A DNA stretch of 6,663 nt, taken from Moraxellaceae bacterium (lineage in GTDB: Bacteria > Pseudomonadota > Gammaproteobacteria > Pseudomonadales > Ketobacteraceae). Location of the stretch: positions 1 through 6,663 of the forward strand of contig NVVG01000033.1 of assembly GCA_002402125.1 (NCBI GenBank). The letters are read 5' to 3'. A model generated the notes under the pieces. That model was not told the DNA's origin. It ran no database searches and worked only from the letters and a program-made list of their open reading frames with translations. A program made the translations under genes and the position numbers. Shown here in pieces: positions 5,673-6,663 of this stretch (positions are counted from its first letter, which is position 1; every line of letters starts with the position of its first letter).

Positions 5673-5700
5673 ACCTTTCGATTCCTCATACCTTAGATAC

Positions 5701-5730
5701 AAAAAAGCCGAGACGTTGTCTCGGCGTTCT
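5701..5730. terminator. Rho-independent terminator, possibly bidirectional
   Basis: GCCGAGAC (5707-5714) and GTCTCGGC (5718-5725) form a perfect eight-pair GC-rich stem with a three-base loop, 34 bases after the DUF1461 stop. On the plus strand the tail is only GTTCT; on the minus strand the stem is followed by six T residues (5701-5706 complement), so termination should be better for leftward transcription. No leftward gene is seen ending here within the window. Confidence 0.75.
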
Positions 5731-5983
5731 ATATTGCCCTGCTAGCAGCTAATATATGCTGAAGCACCCTCTTCTAATTCTGATGCCAACACACCAACAC
5801 CTTCGACTTACCGCTCAACCCCTTACCCCAACCATTAGTCGCCTATTCTTCAACCAATCCTCTAAGTTATGCGCCTGTTATCATTTATTTGAAAATTTTT
5901 GTGCGAATCTGGCTATCTCCTGACGGTGTTACAGCGCTAACACCTCAGCAACACCGACCACGATTGAACGCATATACATTACG
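5731..5983. other. Intergenic leader before the endonuclease V gene
   Basis: No convincing gene is seen. It contains a 10-bp palindrome CTGCTAGCAG (5739-5748) and a perfect inverted repeat GGTGTTA-CAGCGC-TAACACC (5925-5944) 39 bases before the ATG at 5984. The latter could be an operator or an mRNA leader hairpin; no known regulator site is recognised. TTGAAA at 5889 is a possible -35 hexamer, but no good -10 follows at standard spacing. Confidence 0.4.
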
Positions 5984-6663
5984 ATGAAAATACACAAATT
6001 ACATAAGTGGGCCCTTTCACCAGCAGAAGCCCGCGCAATTCAAAAAAATCTATATGCCTGGATATCAACCCGTGAGCAATGTTTAGACCCTACCATTGTG
6101 GCTCGTATTGAATTTGACCAAACCTATAAAGCACAGGAAGCCTGCCATGCCAGGGTATCCATCAAACACCTTAAGTCATTAGAGCTTCTTGAGCAGGAAT
6201 CTTGCGTCAAACCCCACTCCTTCCCCCGAACACCTGGATTAATCTCATTTCAAGAAGCCCCAGCCGCTATCGCTGCCCTGGAAAAGCTGGCCTACACGCC
6301 AGATTTAATCATCTGTGACGGGCGAGGTATCACCGGCCTGGATAGTTTTGGGGTAGCCTCACATATAGGTATTTTGTCAAATATACCCACCATCGGGGTA
6401 AGAGCACCAAGAGCCCGCATAGATTCCAGCAGGCTTGGCAAACAACGCGGTAATTGGCTACCCGTCGCAGGCTCTCCACATGGCGCCAGTGTGTTATTAC
6501 GTATATTGGACGATCTTGATCCCGTACTCATTTCTCCAGGCCATAAAATCAACCTTGCCAATGCTATACAGCATGTATTATCCTTTTATCCTGTAACGCT
6601 ATCGGCACTCGAATATAGTGATCTCCTTTACCCTGAAGCCAAACAGGCAAAAGAGGCTCAAGT
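5984..6663 (+). CDS. nfi: Endonuclease V-family protein (divergent), 3' end outside window
   Basis: Endonuclease V cuts DNA (or RNA) one phosphodiester 3' of deaminated bases such as inosine. The 226 visible residues span the length of the E. coli enzyme (223 aa), so only the tail is missing. Recognisable blocks are VARIEFDQTY (39-48), SLELLE (65-70), PGLISFQE with Glu91 (84-91), PDLIICDGRG with Asp112 (106-115), FGVASHIGIL (122-131), IPTIGV (134-139) and LISPGHKI with His187 (182-189). Several residues important in studied enzymes differ: the PYIP wedge is PRTP (81-84), the HP of GxxHPR is GL (118-119), and the Lys of GVAK is Arg/Ala (140-141). The first metal-binding Asp aligns either with Glu43 or Asp45. 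ATG at 5984 is the only ATG after the in-frame stop at 5921; no strong Shine-Dalgarno precedes it. Confidence 0.8.
   Translation, partial: MKIHKLHKWALSPAEARAIQKNLYAWISTREQCLDPTIVARIEFDQTYKAQEACHARVSIKHLKSLELLEQESCVKPHSFPRTPGLISFQEAPAAIAALEKLAYTPDLIICDGRGITGLDSFGVASHIGILSNIPTIGVRAPRARIDSSRLGKQRGNWLPVAGSPHGASVLLRILDDLDPVLISPGHKINLANAIQHVLSFYPVTLSALEYSDLLYPEAKQAKEAQ

Noticed and set aside
6292..6561. Minus-strand 89-codon frame antisense to the endonuclease V gene
   Set aside because: The plus strand encodes conserved endonuclease V blocks across the whole stretch.
1..6663. CRISPR array, insertion sequence or integrase gene
   Set aside because: There are no regularly spaced direct repeats, and no transposase or recombinase domain was seen in any frame.

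Overview
The window looks like the junction between an accessory region (about 1-4475) and a conserved chromosomal backbone (about 4507-6663) of a gammaproteobacterium. The lineage is inferred from the backbone proteins (a DUF1461 membrane protein, a TIGR03545/AsmA-like N-terminus, an endonuclease V-family protein) and from VCR-like attC signatures. A marine Cellvibrionales-type host would fit but is not proven.

The left part resembles a small integron-like cassette array: short unrelated genes, mostly without their own promoters, separated by imperfect palindromic spacers. On the plus strand are a one-base-overlapping pair, a nucleotidyltransferase-fold protein (73-684) and a DUF262/GmrS-like protein with a DGQQR motif (684-1670), followed by a protein with an Rx4H HEPN-like motif (1818-2471). 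The spacers around these genes share related sequence: TGCACTGTT before each unit, and a CCCCAAAACACCATTT block plus a TCGG-N4-CCGA hairpin after each. On the minus strand, convergent with them, are a 48-residue membrane peptide with a near-perfect Shine-Dalgarno (2518-2664), an MltR-like gene broken by an in-frame TGA (2725-2976), and a DUF2806 protein (3033-4052). Putative attC-like sites lie beside these, the best at 4078-4185. No integrase is visible in the window.

A gene-free stretch (4186-4474) with small hairpins leads to a perfect 3' fragment of a tRNA-Ser (4475-4506: T arm, acceptor 3' strand, CCA). Its 5' part is absent. This is the usual mark left by a tyrosine-recombinase island inserted in a tRNA gene, and its polarity puts the island to the left. 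Immediately right of it, a TIGR03545-like gene keeps only its N-terminal 55 codons.

The backbone continues with a DUF1461 membrane protein (4932-5672), a terminator hairpin (5707-5725), a 5' spacer, and an endonuclease V-family gene (5984 to beyond the window) that keeps most of the catalytic acids but has lost several residues important in characterised enzymes. The likeliest undescribed system here is the nucleotidyltransferase/DUF262 pair, next to other genes of defence or toxin-antitoxin flavour (HEPN-like, DUF2806). This is inference from domains and context.
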